Shown here piece after piece: positions 9,085 to 19,023 of a DNA stretch of 64,000 nt. The translations under genes were made by a program, and so were the position numbers. The stretch spans positions 620,001 through 684,000 of the forward strand of contig OY970187.1 of assembly GCA_963708165.1 (NCBI GenBank), in the 5' to 3' direction. The stretch comes from Rubricoccus sp963708165. Lineage in GTDB: Bacteria > Bacteroidota > Rhodothermia > Rhodothermales > Rubricoccaceae. Below the pieces are notes generated by a model. It saw only the letters and a list, made by a program, of their open reading frames with translations. It was not told where the DNA came from and did not search any database. How positions within the stretch are numbered: the stretch's first letter is position 1; each line of letters starts with the position of its first letter.

Positions 9085-9900
9085 ATGCGATTCCTCCTCC
9101 TGCTCCTGCCTCTGGCGCTCGCCGCCTGCTCCGACCCCTCGCCTGTGCTGGCCGAACGCGAGTTCCTGGCCGCCTACGACGAAGCCCGAGCTTCTGGCGA
9201 CGCCGAGCGCGCCGTCGATATCGTACGGGTGCGGGCAAAGGCTGGCGATGTGGGCGCGATGCAGCACCTCGCGGGCGTGTACCAAAGCGGCATGGTCCGC
9301 ACGCCCGATAGGCCTTGGAAGCTCGGCGAGCCGATGCGGGTACGGGCGTGGCCAGGACAAGCCCGCCTCTGGCGCGCGCGCTACGAGCGAGAGCGGGACC
9401 AGAAGGCTCGCGAGGGTGATCCGGACGCGTTGTTTGCGCTCGCGCAGGATCTCATCTTTCCAGACCCATCTGCTGAAGCACATGCCGCGGTCACGCAGGC
9501 CGACCGAGACTCCTCACACGCGATCCGCCAGAGGCTTATCGCCGCAGGCCACGCCACAGCTCTGTTCAGCGAGGCGATGAACCACACCCGTGGCGACGTA
9601 CCTCGCCGCGACTCGCTGCTCGGCGCTGCAACCGCCGCAGGCTCCTTCGACGCGTGCACATGGCGCGCTCATTTCAGCACGCAAGGTGGCCACAGCGCCC
9701 AGAGGATCGCAGTCCGTGTAGACGAGGCCGAGGCGTGCCGCCCGCTCTTGGACGGCCGCGATGGGCACACGCTCGCTGAGTCTGAGCTTCACAGCCTCCG
9801 GCAAGCCGCAGCCTCCGGCACGCCACAGGCCGCGGCGATCGTCGACAGCCTGCGCACGCTCGGCGTCTTTGAGCGCCATCCCCACCTCGCACAGATCTAG
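9085..9900 (+). CDS. Sel1-like lipoprotein, second of a tandem pair
   Basis: The 271-residue product begins MRFLLLLLPLALAACSD, a signal peptide with lipobox LAAC. The mature part is helical and paralogous to the preceding gene, with AKAGDVGAMQHLAGVY, PGQARLWRARYER, AIRQRL and LGVFERHPHL. The two genes lie 27 bp apart, separated only by the iterated palindrome, so they probably arose by tandem duplication and are cotranscribed. The gene converges on mscS, with stop codons 27 bp apart. The stop is followed at once by CCTCTGGCG. The C-terminal half differs more than the N-terminal half. Function is unknown. Confidence 0.82.
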   Translation: MRFLLLLLPLALAACSDPSPVLAEREFLAAYDEARASGDAERAVDIVRVRAKAGDVGAMQHLAGVYQSGMVRTPDRPWKLGEPMRVRAWPGQARLWRARYERERDQKAREGDPDALFALAQDLIFPDPSAEAHAAVTQADRDSSHAIRQRLIAAGHATALFSEAMNHTRGDVPRRDSLLGAATAAGSFDACTWRAHFSTQGGHSAQRIAVRVDEAEACRPLLDGRDGHTLAESELHSLRQAAASGTPQAAAIVDSLRTLGVFERHPHLAQI

Positions 9901-9921
9901 CCTCTGGCGGGCTAGCTTCCG

Positions 9922-9935
9922 GCGGGCTAGCCCGC
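9922..9935. terminator. Palindrome between convergent genes (possible bidirectional terminator)
   Basis: GCGGGCTAGCCCGC is a perfect 14-bp palindrome that covers the mscS stop codon (9927-9929) and lies in the 26-bp gap to the second Sel1-like lipoprotein. There is no T-rich tail on either strand, so a terminator role is only suggested by position. Confidence 0.35.
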
Positions 9936-10925
9936 TCTCGGAATGCCTTGCACGCGCGCGCCGTCGCCAGAGGCCTCTGGCGGCATCGGCGAATGGATGA
10001 TGCGCTGCGTGGGATAGGCGAGGTCGATCTCCGGGCGGTCGTGGATGGCGTCCAGGATGGCCTCCCAGATGTTTTGCTCGCTGCCGCGCACGCGGCGCGG
10101 CTCCACGAGGTAGCGCAGCGTGAGGCGCACGCCCGAGTCCAGCACGTCGGTGTAGACCGTAGGTGTGAGCTTGGAGTAGAAGATGAGGTAGCTCTGCGCG
10201 GCGCGGCGGAGCGTGCGCTCGGCGTCTTCGGAGAGCACGCCCGCGTGCTCGGCTGCGATCTCGTGGAGCAGTTCTTTCGTCGCGCGCCAGTCGCTCTCGA
10301 ACGTCACCACCACGCCGATCTCGTTCCACACGTAGGCGAACGCGCCGGTGTGGTTGAGGACCGAGTTGGTAAACACCCAGCCGTTGGGCACGTGGATGAT
10401 GCGGCCCGTGCTCTGCCCCGCGCCCGTCTTGGTGCCCACCTCCAAGAGCGTAAACGCGAACACGCGCTGGTCGATCACGTCGCCCGTGAGGCCGTTGATC
10501 GAGATGCGGTCGCCCGGCGCCAGAGGCCTCCGCCAGAGGATAAACGCCCACCCGGCCATGTTGACGAGCGGGTCTTTGAGCGCGATGGCCAGACCGGCCG
10601 CGACCAATCCGAAAAAGGTCGCGAGCGAGCCCAGCGCGCCCAACCAGATCCGCAGGAACAGCAGCACGCCCACGAAAACCGCGATGTACAGCGAGGTCTT
10701 GCGCCACTGGTAGAGCGCCTTGGGGTCCTCCACGCGCTGCCGCACGATGCGCAGGACGGCCAGCCGAATCGCCCACAGCGCCACAACCGCCACCAGCGAG
10801 TACAGCAACTCGCGCGCGACCTCTGGCGAAAAGCTCGTCACCTCGCTGATGGCCCCGACGATAGAGTCCACGATGCCTCCTGCGGCGCCAGAGGCGGTGG
10901 AGACGGCGGACGGTTCGGACTGCAT
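9927..10925 (-). CDS. MscS-family mechanosensitive channel
   Basis: The 332-residue product has three hydrophobic segments in its first 130 residues and then the MscS pore and beta domain. The pore helix reads GLVAAGLAIALKDPLVN, and GDRISINGLTGDV and IHVPNGWVFTNSVLNHT follow. It would release solutes from the cytoplasm during hypo-osmotic shock. ATG at 10925 was chosen over one 13 codons upstream because the extra residues derive from a copy of the iterated 10-mer. The C terminus carries a short repeat-derived extension (PPEASGDGA). It lies head-to-tail downstream of the VKOR fusion gene, 88 bp away. Confidence 0.9.
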   Translation of the reverse strand: MQSEPSAVSTASGAAGGIVDSIVGAISEVTSFSPEVARELLYSLVAVVALWAIRLAVLRIVRQRVEDPKALYQWRKTSLYIAVFVGVLLFLRIWLGALGSLATFFGLVAAGLAIALKDPLVNMAGWAFILWRRPLAPGDRISINGLTGDVIDQRVFAFTLLEVGTKTGAGQSTGRIIHVPNGWVFTNSVLNHTGAFAYVWNEIGVVVTFESDWRATKELLHEIAAEHAGVLSEDAERTLRRAAQSYLIFYSKLTPTVYTDVLDSGVRLTLRYLVEPRRVRGSEQNIWEAILDAIHDRPEIDLAYPTQRIIHSPMPPEASGDGARVQGIPRAG

Positions 10926-11013
10926 GGGCCTCTGGCGGGGAGCCGCCAACCTACGCCGCGGCATCGCGCACCCGTCCGCCGCAAGGCGAGACCGAGTGCG
11001 CGCGCCAGAGGCG

Positions 11014-12321
11014 CTACTGGACCTCGGTCACGACCGCCGCGGGCGCGTCGCCAGAGGCTGCGTTGGCGATGAACTGGTTGAGGCAGCTTTCGGTGTAGGA
11101 CTCGTTGGTCGGCGCGATGACGCGGCCGCCGATGATGAGCTTGGGCGTGCTCAAGCCTCCGCCAGGGGCGGTGAGGGCCTCCTGAACGGCGCTCGCGTCG
11201 GCTTGCACCTCGGCGAGGATGTCGGCGATCTCTTCTTGGTTCTCGAACGTCGCGATCATGCTCGGGCCGTCCAGCCCGACCGAGTTGGCGGTGTCGCGGA
11301 GTTCGTCCTGCGACATACCCCAGCTCGCGTCCTGGCGCTCGAACATGGCCTGCTTGAGCTCGAAGTACTTGCCCTTCTGCGAGGCCCAGACCAGCGCCGC
11401 CGCCTGCGCAACGGTCGGCTGGCGCAGCGGGAACGCGACGGAGTAGAACGTGGCGTTGTCCAGATTGGACGCCATGACGGGCTTGAGCGCGTCGTTGAGC
11501 TGGCGGCACGCGGGGCAGTTGGGGTCGAACACCTCGATGACCTGCACCGAGCCTGTGCCCTGGGACGGGTTGTCCATAAACGCCGAGAGATCGCCCATGG
11601 GCGCGTACTGCGGGTCGTAGGCGCAGCCTCCCGGGAGAGCCGGTGCGAGCGACGCTGGCGCATCGACGCGCGTGTCGCGGCCCGCGAGCGCGTCGGCCTC
11701 TGGCGTGTCGGTCGTGACAGGACCGGGCACCTCACTGCCGCCACCCGCGAGCGCGAAGTCGGCGACGAGGAGGAGCACGAAGGCCCCCGCGATGGCGCCG
11801 TACGGCACAAACGGCGAGGCGGCGACAGGCTCGCGAGTCGCGGCGCCAGAGGCCAGCTTCCGATGCTCCAGCACGTGCAAGATGAGCAGCACCGTCACCG
11901 TCGCGGCCGACATCATGCACAGCACGCAGAACGAGCCGATCACGAAGGCCTGCAGGTACACGAGACGCAGTGTGTAGAGGAAACCGACGGCCACGACGCC
12001 AAACGAGGCCTTGCGCAGCGTGTCGTTGCCCGTCACGCCGAAGCCGAGCCGCAGGAGCGCGACGATGATGTAGAAGCCCAGCCCCCACAAGATGTTGGAG
12101 AGCCCGAGGAAGTCCGCGTACTCGCCCGTAGCGACGGCGGCACAGGCGGCCTCTGGCGCCGCGTCCATCGCGGAGGCGTCGATCGTCGCGCCGAGCCCGG
12201 CGCAGCCGTCGACAAAGCCCTTCTCGATCTGCAACGACAGGTGCGTCACGACGAGGATGCCGAAGAGCGCGACGGCGAAGAGGATGCGGGAATACGTGCG
12301 GATGCGTGCGGGGACGGCCAT
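11014..12321 (-). CDS. VKOR-thioredoxin fusion oxidoreductase
   Basis: The 435-residue product fuses a four-helix membrane VKOR-type domain (residues about 1-190, with SFCVLC as the quinone-side CxxC and an earlier Cys pair) to an exported DsbA/thioredoxin-like domain (about 270-430) carrying DPNCPACRQL. Such fusions form disulfides in periplasmic proteins and pass electrons to quinones. A Pro/Thr/Asp-rich linker joins the domains. ATG at 12321 directly precedes the first membrane helix; the frame is open upstream but low in plausibility. The gene is divergent from blaI, with 310 bp between the starts. Confidence 0.88.
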   Translation of the reverse strand: MAVPARIRTYSRILFAVALFGILVVTHLSLQIEKGFVDGCAGLGATIDASAMDAAPEAACAAVATGEYADFLGLSNILWGLGFYIIVALLRLGFGVTGNDTLRKASFGVVAVGFLYTLRLVYLQAFVIGSFCVLCMMSAATVTVLLILHVLEHRKLASGAATREPVAASPFVPYGAIAGAFVLLLVADFALAGGGSEVPGPVTTDTPEADALAGRDTRVDAPASLAPALPGGCAYDPQYAPMGDLSAFMDNPSQGTGSVQVIEVFDPNCPACRQLNDALKPVMASNLDNATFYSVAFPLRQPTVAQAAALVWASQKGKYFELKQAMFERQDASWGMSQDELRDTANSVGLDGPSMIATFENQEEIADILAEVQADASAVQEALTAPGGGLSTPKLIIGGRVIAPTNESYTESCLNQFIANAASGDAPAAVVTEVQ

Positions 12322-12560
12322 GCTGGTGCGGCGGGTCTGGGGCGGCAAGTCTAAAGCGACGAGCAGAAACGGGGCGGCGAAAGCTACCGAACCCTGCGTG
12401 GCGCAACGCGCCAGAGGCAACGGTCGTGCAGGGCGTGGAGCGGAGCGGCCACCTGGAGGGGTGGCACGGCCGCGCGCCGCGCGAGGTATCGGCCTGCGGC
12501 ACGCGCGACTCAACCACTCCCCAGCCGAGCCCAGGCCTCTGGCGACAGAGACCATGTTGT

Positions 12561-12622
12561 TTTTTTAGCACACCTCTTGATCCGGCACCGGCCACGCCCT
12601 AGGTTGGAGGTGTGTCAAAAAA
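12561..12622. promoter_or_regulatory. Operator-like dyad upstream of blaI
   Basis: The left arm TTTTTTAGCACACCTC (12561-12576) and the right arm GAGGTGTGTCAAAAAA (12607-12622) are inverted repeats matching at 14 of 16 positions, 30 bp apart. The right arm ends 9 bp before the blaI ATG. The tract is AT-rich compared with its surroundings. BlaI-family repressors bind dyads as dimers and usually control their own operon, so this is a candidate autoregulatory site. It could also serve the divergent VKOR gene. The arms do not obviously match the classical BlaI box. Confidence 0.55.
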
Positions 12623-12631
12623 TTAGCAGGT

Positions 12632-13009
12632 ATGCCTTTCCCCCCCGCCCTCTCCCGCCGCGAGCGCCAGGTACTCGACGTGCTCCACCGCCTCGGCCGC
12701 GCCACCGCCGCCGAGGTCCGCACCGCGCTCGACGACCCGCCCAGCGATTCGGCCGTCCGCACCCACCTCCGCATCCTGGAAGAGAAGGGCCACGCGACGC
12801 ACGAGAAAGATGGACCACGCTACGTCTACCTCCCCGCCGTCGCGACGGAGCAGGCGGGCAAGGGTGCGCTCCAGCATCTCGTCCAGACCTTTTACAAAGG
12901 CGCCCCGCTCCGCGCCGCCGCCGCCCTTCTGGACGACGGCGCGCTGAGCGACTCCGACCTCGACCGTCTTGCTGCCCTTATCGAACAGGCCCGCCAGAGC
13001 GGACGCTGA
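12632..13009 (+). CDS. BlaI/MecI/CopY-family transcriptional repressor
   Basis: The 125-residue protein has an N-terminal winged helix (SRRERQVLDVLHRLGRATAAEV, given here as two adjoining segments in the protein) and a C-terminal helical dimerisation part, as in Penicillinase_R repressors. It starts at ATG 12632, 9 bp after an operator-like dyad, and ends 3 bp before the M56 peptidase gene. That BlaI-BlaR1-type pairing suggests a signal-responsive operon in which the metallopeptidase or a partner relieves repression. The regulated targets are unknown; no beta-lactamase gene is nearby. Confidence 0.93.
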   Translation: MPFPPALSRRERQVLDVLHRLGRATAAEVRTALDDPPSDSAVRTHLRILEEKGHATHEKDGPRYVYLPAVATEQAGKGALQHLVQTFYKGAPLRAAAALLDDGALSDSDLDRLAALIEQARQSGR

Positions 13010-13012
13010 GCC

Positions 13013-15226
13013 ATGACGCTTCTCCTCTCGATCGCGCTCAAGGGCGCCCTGATCCTCGCGCTCGCCTCTGGCGCCGTGGCCCTGCTCCGCGGCGCGCCCG
13101 CCGCCGCCCGCCACGGCGTGTGGGTGGCGGCGTTCGTGGCGCTTCTCGTGCTCCCGCTTCTCGCGACCCTCGGCCCTGTGTGGGAGATCGGCGTGCTGCC
13201 GAGCGAGCGCGCACGGAGCGTGGCTCCGCCAGAGGCTCCCGCCCTGCCTCTGGCTCCCGCTCTGCCTCTGGCGCCCAGCGCACCTCAGGCGTCAGGCGCG
13301 CCCTTGGCGCCGATGCCTCTACCGGTTCCACCGCTCTTCGACATTCCCACCGAAGCCTCGGGCGCCGGAGGCGTAGCGAGTTGGCCGCTGGCGCGCATCG
13401 CGTTTGCGGTCTGGGGCGCGGGCGTCGGGCTCGTGCTCCTGGGCTGGGTCGCGACGCTGCTCGCGGCGTGGCTGTTCGTGCGCCGCGCGACGCCAGAGGC
13501 CGACCCCGAGTGGCTGGACGCGTTCGAGCGCGCCCGGATGCTGAGCGACGTGGACCGCTCCGTGCGCCTCTTGCGCTCCGATGCGCTCGACGTGCCCGTC
13601 GCGTGGGGCCTTGGCCGCACCGCCGTAGTCCTCCCCGCCGACGCCGACGCCTGGGACGAGGACCGCCGCGAGGCTGTGCTCCTGCACGAACTCGCGCACC
13701 TCCGCCGCCGCGACGCCCGGACGCAGCTTCTGGCCCAAGCGGCGGTCGCGCTGCACTGGTTCGATCCTCTGGCGTGGTGGGCCTACCGCCGCTTTCTCGT
13801 CGAGCGCGAGCACGCCTGCGACGACGCCGTGCTCCGCGGCGGCGCCCGGCCCTCGGCATACGCGGGTCATCTGGTCGAGATCGCCAGAGGCATCCGCCGC
13901 GAGCGCCTGGCGCTGGCGGGCTTGAGCCCGATGGCGCGCACATCGTGCTTGGAAGGCCGCGTGCTCTCCATCCTGGGAGAGCGCCGCCGCGACTCGCTGA
14001 CCCGCGCAGGCTCGGTCGTTCTCGCGTGCGCCGCCGTGGCGCTCGTGCTGCCTCTGGCGGCGTGCCAGCTCACCGAGGCCGCAGCCGAACCCGACGTGTA
14101 CCGAGCCTCGCGCCAGATGGAGCCCGTTCACGTCACCGCCGACCGCGACGAGGCGGAAGACGTGGCGGAGGATATAGCGGACGACCTGGAGTGGATGGAC
14201 GAGGACATCGCGGAGATGGAGCACGCCCTCGCCGAACTGGCCCTCGACACAATCCCAGACGCCGAGACCATCCTCGGACCGGCACTCCAATCCGCCCTCG
14301 CGAGTGTCCGCGACATGCGTCAGCGCGGCTTCGCACTCTCGGACGAGGACTGGAACGAGGTCGAACACGAGATCGCCGAGGCTTTCCAAGACGCGCGCGA
14401 GGACTACGACGACGCCATCGCGGAGGCGATGGAGGAGATGGACTCCGAGGACTGGCAGGCCGATTTGCGCGCCGCCCTCCGCGAGGCCGAGGCCTCTCGC
14501 GGCGAAGCGGTGGCGGACGTGCAGCGGGCCCTTTCTGACCTACGTCGCGACAGACGCGAGGCGGCGCGGGAGGCGGCGCGAAACGCCCGCACGGCATCAC
14601 AACGGGACATCGAGCGGCAGAGCGAGCAGATCCGCCGGGACGCCGAGCGCGCACGCAGACAGGCCCAGCGTGATGCCGAACGCGTCCGCGAGCAATCACA
14701 GCGCGAGGCCGAGCGGGCCCGAGAGCGAGACCAGCAGAGCGCCGAACGTGCTCGCGAGCTCTCGCGCCGCAACGCCGAGCGCCGCCAGAGGCCCCGGCGG
14801 TCTGAGCCTCTGGCGGCTCCGCAGCCCGCCGCGGCGCCGAGAGCGGTGGCGCCGAGAGCGGCGGCGCGCGCCCAGACCTCGCACAGTTCCTCGACGAACC
14901 ACAGCTACAGCGTGTACACCACAGACGGCCGCGTGACCGCCGTCTCCACCAACGGCCCCAACAGTTGGGCGGAATCTCTCAGCGGCTGGCGGCAGGGTGC
15001 CAACGCCCTCGAACGTGCCATCGAGCGCACCACCAGCCGCGAGGAACTCGGCCACCTCTCCACCGCCGTCAACGGCATGGCCGCCGCTTTGAACGGCATC
15101 GGTGCGTCCGCGAACGCCTGGGCGCAGTCCGCCACGGAGCGCCGCATCGTCCGCGAAGCGCTCCGCGAGGCTCGATCCGATCTCAGTGACCTCCACTCCG
15201 ACCTCGCCGACGCGCACGAGGACTAA
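13013..15226 (+). CDS. M56 (BlaR1-type) zinc metallopeptidase with long charged tail
   Basis: The 737-residue membrane protein has hydrophobic helices at about 1-45, 125-155 and 340-360. A zinc-peptidase motif HELAH spans residues 225-229, followed by WFDPLAWW and EREHACDDAVL. The C-terminal half (about 370-650) is an unusually long Asp/Glu/Arg/Ala-rich, probably coiled-coil region, then an Arg/Ala/Pro stretch and a compact end domain. There is no penicillin-binding sensor domain. It is coupled to blaI with a 3-bp gap. By family knowledge such peptidases cleave BlaI-type repressors after sensing an envelope signal; the signal sensed here is unknown. Confidence 0.88.
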   Translation: MTLLLSIALKGALILALASGAVALLRGAPAAARHGVWVAAFVALLVLPLLATLGPVWEIGVLPSERARSVAPPEAPALPLAPALPLAPSAPQASGAPLAPMPLPVPPLFDIPTEASGAGGVASWPLARIAFAVWGAGVGLVLLGWVATLLAAWLFVRRATPEADPEWLDAFERARMLSDVDRSVRLLRSDALDVPVAWGLGRTAVVLPADADAWDEDRREAVLLHELAHLRRRDARTQLLAQAAVALHWFDPLAWWAYRRFLVEREHACDDAVLRGGARPSAYAGHLVEIARGIRRERLALAGLSPMARTSCLEGRVLSILGERRRDSLTRAGSVVLACAAVALVLPLAACQLTEAAAEPDVYRASRQMEPVHVTADRDEAEDVAEDIADDLEWMDEDIAEMEHALAELALDTIPDAETILGPALQSALASVRDMRQRGFALSDEDWNEVEHEIAEAFQDAREDYDDAIAEAMEEMDSEDWQADLRAALREAEASRGEAVADVQRALSDLRRDRREAAREAARNARTASQRDIERQSEQIRRDAERARRQAQRDAERVREQSQREAERARERDQQSAERARELSRRNAERRQRPRRSEPLAAPQPAAAPRAVAPRAAARAQTSHSSSTNHSYSVYTTDGRVTAVSTNGPNSWAESLSGWRQGANALERAIERTTSREELGHLSTAVNGMAAALNGIGASANAWAQSATERRIVREALREARSDLSDLHSDLADAHED

Positions 15227-15369
15227 CCCAACGATGTAGCGCTCGCTTCTGAGCGGCCTCTGGCGTGATCGCGCCACACCGTGACCGCCTCTGGCGTCGC
15301 CAGAGGCCACGTCTGCGCCGGACTATCGCCTTCTCTTTTCAACACGGCCTCGGCCGAGTCCCTACAGCT

Positions 15370-16196
15370 ATGCCCGTCTCACACGTCTACCTCCGGCTGG
15401 CTCTGCTCCTGCTCGCCCTCGTGCTCACCGCATGCTCACCCCGCGCCCAGACCACGTCGCGCACCACGTCCTCTGGCGAATGCGAGACCCGAAACGAGCG
15501 CAGCGACCGCTCCAACGCCTGCGAGGTGCGCACGTTTGCGCTCGCCAGCGGCCCTCTCCGCATCGACGCGACGCCCAACGGCGGCATCAGCGTCCGCACG
15601 TGGGACCGCGACGAGATCCAGATCCGCGCCGAGGTCAAAGCGTGGGCGCGCTCGGGGCGCGAGGCGGTCGCGCTTCTTCAAGAGGCCGAGATCGAGGGCT
15701 CGGTCCGCGCACGGCTCCCCGAGCCGGAGGACGACCAGTGGGTGTCGGTGAGCTACGGCGTGCTCGTGCCGCGCGAGGCGGACGTAGACCCCAGGACGGT
15801 CAACGGCGGCATCACCGTGCGCGATGTGGAAGGCGTCATCCGCTTCCGCGCCGTCAACGGAAGCGTCTCGATGCTCGGCGTGGGCGGCGACGTGTCCGGC
15901 GAGACCGTCAACGGCGGCGTCGACGTCCGCTCGCCAGAGGCGCAGACCGCCGGGGCCTCTGGCGCGGACGCGGCATGAGCGTAACGACCCAAAACGGCGG
16001 CATCGACGTGGACGTGACCCGCGGCGTCTCCGCCGAGATCGACGCACGGACCGCGCTGAACGACGTGCGCTGCGGCGAGCGCGCCTCGCGCCAGAGGCCC
16101 TGCATGGGCAGCCACGTCGTTGGCACGCTGGGCGACGGCGGCGCGACGCTCCGCCTGCAAACCACCAACGGCCCCGTCCGGCTGCGCCGCCAGTAG
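15370..16196 (+). CDS. DUF4097-like lipoprotein (frameshifted)
   Basis: The product starts with a signal peptide and lipobox LTAC, then a beta-helical region rich in repeats such as TVNGGI, AVNGSV and TQNGGI, typical of DUF4097/DUF4098 putative adhesins. The first frame ends at TGA just after ASGADAA (about 15976); the second resumes with VTTQNGGIDVDV and ends at 16196. The join needs a -1 (or +2) correction in the stretch 15930-15976, which holds two copies of the iterated 10-mer. The combined product is about 275 residues. It lies downstream of the M56 gene, and DUF4097 proteins are often found near BlaI/M56 or anti-sigma systems. Confidence 0.75.
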
Positions 16197-16290
16197 CCAC
16201 CACCGCTAACGCGCGCCTGCTGCTTTTTTCGCAGCCTTGTAACCCCCGCCTCTGGCGATCCGTCTCGACACCGCCCCTCCCCTGGATCTC

Positions 16291-19001
16291 ATGTCTTCAT
16301 TGCGCCTGCTCTCCCTTCTCCTCGCCGTTCTCCTGCTCGGGCCTCTGGCGTCCACGTCGCGCGCACAGACGGCGGCGCCAGAGGCCGAGCCGCCTCGTCT
16401 CTCCGCGCCAGAGGCGTCTGGCGCACGCGCCGTGGCGGTGCGCGTGCAGCCCGGCGAGATCAAGGTGGACGGATCGCTGGATGACGCCGCGTGGCAGCGC
16501 GTCGCCCCGGCTACCGGCTTTACCCAGCGCCAGCCGACGCCCGGCGCCGCGGCCTCGCAGCCGACCCAAGCGCGCATCACGTACGACGACAAGGCCGTCT
16601 ACGTCGCGATGCGGATGGACGACACCAGCGTCACCTCAGCACTCGGCCGACGCGACGAACGCCTCGCGAGCGACTACGCCTCGGTCGTCTTCGACTCCTA
16701 CGGCGACGACCGGACGGCCTTCCAGTTCGAGGTCAACCCCGCGGGCGTGCAGCGCGACTTCCTGTTTTACGACGACGTGCGCGAGGACCGCTCCTGGGAC
16801 GCTGTCTGGGACGTGGCAACGTCCACCGACGCCAGAGGCTGGAGCGCGGAGTTCCGCATCCCGTTCTCCCAGCTTCGCTACGCCGCCTCGGGCGAGCAGA
16901 CCTGGGGCGTGCAGTTCTTCCGCGAGATCTTCCGCACCGGCGAGCGCCTATCCTGGGCGCCGATGCCGCCCAACGCAGACGGCTTCGTGCAACTCTTCGG
17001 CGAGCTAGACGGCATGGCCGACCTCACCTCGGCGCGGCGCCTGGAGCTTCTGCCCTACACCGCCGGCGCCCTCACCCGCGCCCCTGGCGACGGCGCGATC
17101 CGTTCTACCGCGAGAACGACCTCGCCCCACGAGTGGGCCTGGACGTGAAGTACGGCCTCACGAGCGACATCACGCTGACCGCGACCGTCAACCCGGACTT
17201 CGGGCAGGTCGAGGCCGATCCGGCGCAGGTCAACCTGGGCGGCTTCGAGCTCTTTTTCGAGGAGCGCCGCCCCTTTTTCGTCGAGGGCCTGGACGTGTTC
17301 AGCATGGAGCCGCGGCGCTTCTTTTCCAACGGACGCCCCAGCCTGCTCTACACGCGCCGCATCGGGCGCAGCCCGCAGCGCTCCAGCTTCGTGCCCAGCG
17401 CCACGTATACAGCCTCTGGCGAGAACGGCGTGGTCTACACCGACGCGCCGGAGCAAACGACGATCCTGGGCGCCGCCAAGGTGACGGGCCGCGTCGGCCG
17501 CTTCTCGTTCGGCATCCTGGACGCCGTGACCGCACCCGAGCACGGACGCTTCCAGGCCTTCGACGCCAGAGGCCAGCAGGTCGAGGATGGGCGCGCACTC
17601 ATCGAGCCCACGTCCAACTACCTCGTCGCGCGGACGCAGGGCACGTTTGGCGCGACGCGCGTCGGCGGGCTCCTCACGGCCGTCAACCGCGACACCGGGG
17701 ACCCGGCGCTGATGTCGCTCCTCCCCCGCCAGGCCTACGTCGGCGGGCTGGATGCGGAGCACGAGATCACCCCCGGTTGGGTCGTCAATGGGCAGGTCGC
17801 GGGAAGCCTCGTCGAGGGCAGCACCGACGCCATCACGAGCCTTCAGCGCTCGTTCCCGCGCCTCTACCAGCGCCCCGACGCCAGAGGCCTGGGCGTGGAC
17901 GCCTCGCGCACGTCGCTCTCGGGCTTTACCGCCGAGGCCAACCTCTTGCGCACCAGCGGCACGCGCTGGGTGGGCTCGGCGCACGCCAACGTCACCTCGC
18001 CCGGCTTCGACTCCAACGCGCTCGGCTTCCAGAGCCGCGCGGATCAGATGAGCGTCGGCGGAGTGCTCGTCTACCTCCAGAACCAAGAGCAGGGGCCGTT
18101 TCAGAACTACAACGTCAACGTGTTCGGCGGCTCGGAGTGGAACTGGGACGGCGACCGCCTCGCGACGTTCATCGGTGGCAACGTCAACTACACGCTGACC
18201 AGCTTCTGGAACGGCGGGATCAACTGGAACGCCTACACGAGCAGCACGAGCGACCGGCTCACGCGCGGCGGGCCTCTGGCGACGAGCCCCGGCGGCGGGC
18301 GGCTCAACGCGTACATCAACACCGACGGCCGCAAGCCGGTCTCGGCGTCGCTGTGGAGCGGCGGCAACGGCGACGGCCTGGGCGGGTGGTTCTGGGGCAT
18401 CCAGCCCGGCATCGAGGTGCGCCCGGCCTCCAATGTCTCGTTTAGCCTGAGCCCGGAGCTCAACCTTTCGCACTCGGCGCGGCAGTACATCACCGCGCAA
18501 GAGGCCCCCGCGATGGCCTCCACGTTCGGCACGCGCTACGTCTTCGGCGAGGTGGACCAGACCAGCGTCGCGCTCTCGCTCCGCGCCGATTGGACGTTTA
18601 CGCCCGACCTCTCGCTCCAGCTCTTCGCGCGCCCGTTTGTCGCCAGCGGCACGTACTCGCAGTTCAAGCAGTTGGGAGAGCCCGGCCAGCTCCGCTTCCC
18701 CGTCTTCGGCGAGGACGTGGGCACGGCCACGACGGACGCCTCTGGCGTGACGACCATCGACCCCGGCGACGGCAGCGAGCCGTTTGCATTGCAGCCCAAC
18801 TTTACCGTCCGCTCCATCCAGGGCAACGCGGTCCTGCGGTGGCAGTACCGGCCGGGCAGCACGCTCTTCCTCGTCTGGCAGCAGCAGCGCAGCGGCTTCG
18901 ACCCGGCCGGCGACCTCCGCTTCGGCCGCGACGCCAGAGGCCTCTTTCAGGACGACCTGACGAACGTGTTCCTCGTCAAGCTGAGCTACTGGCTGGGATA
19001 G
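16291..19001 (+). CDS. DUF5916 protein with CBM9-like N-terminal domain (frameshifted)
   Basis: The combined product is about 903 residues with a signal peptide (ending STSRAQ). A carbohydrate-binding family 9-like domain fills about 45-240 (VDGSLDDAAWQR, YVAMRMDD). A large DUF5916 domain follows, probably an outer-membrane barrel, with NPDFGQVEADPAQVNL and FFEERRPFFVEG. The C terminus ends in an amphipathic strand. The first frame runs off after RAPGDG near 17097; the second picks up at DPFYRENDLAPR. One missing base in GGCGCGATCC (about 17093-17102) explains the break. Homologues are single polypeptides. Its ligand is unknown. Confidence 0.87.
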
Positions 19002-19023
19002 CCGCTGGCGGATAGGGCACGCA

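Noticed and set aside
16203..16290. Possible terminator/RNA gene between DUF4097-like and DUF5916 genes
   Set aside because: A short CTTTTTTCGC tract is present but no stem of useful length precedes it.
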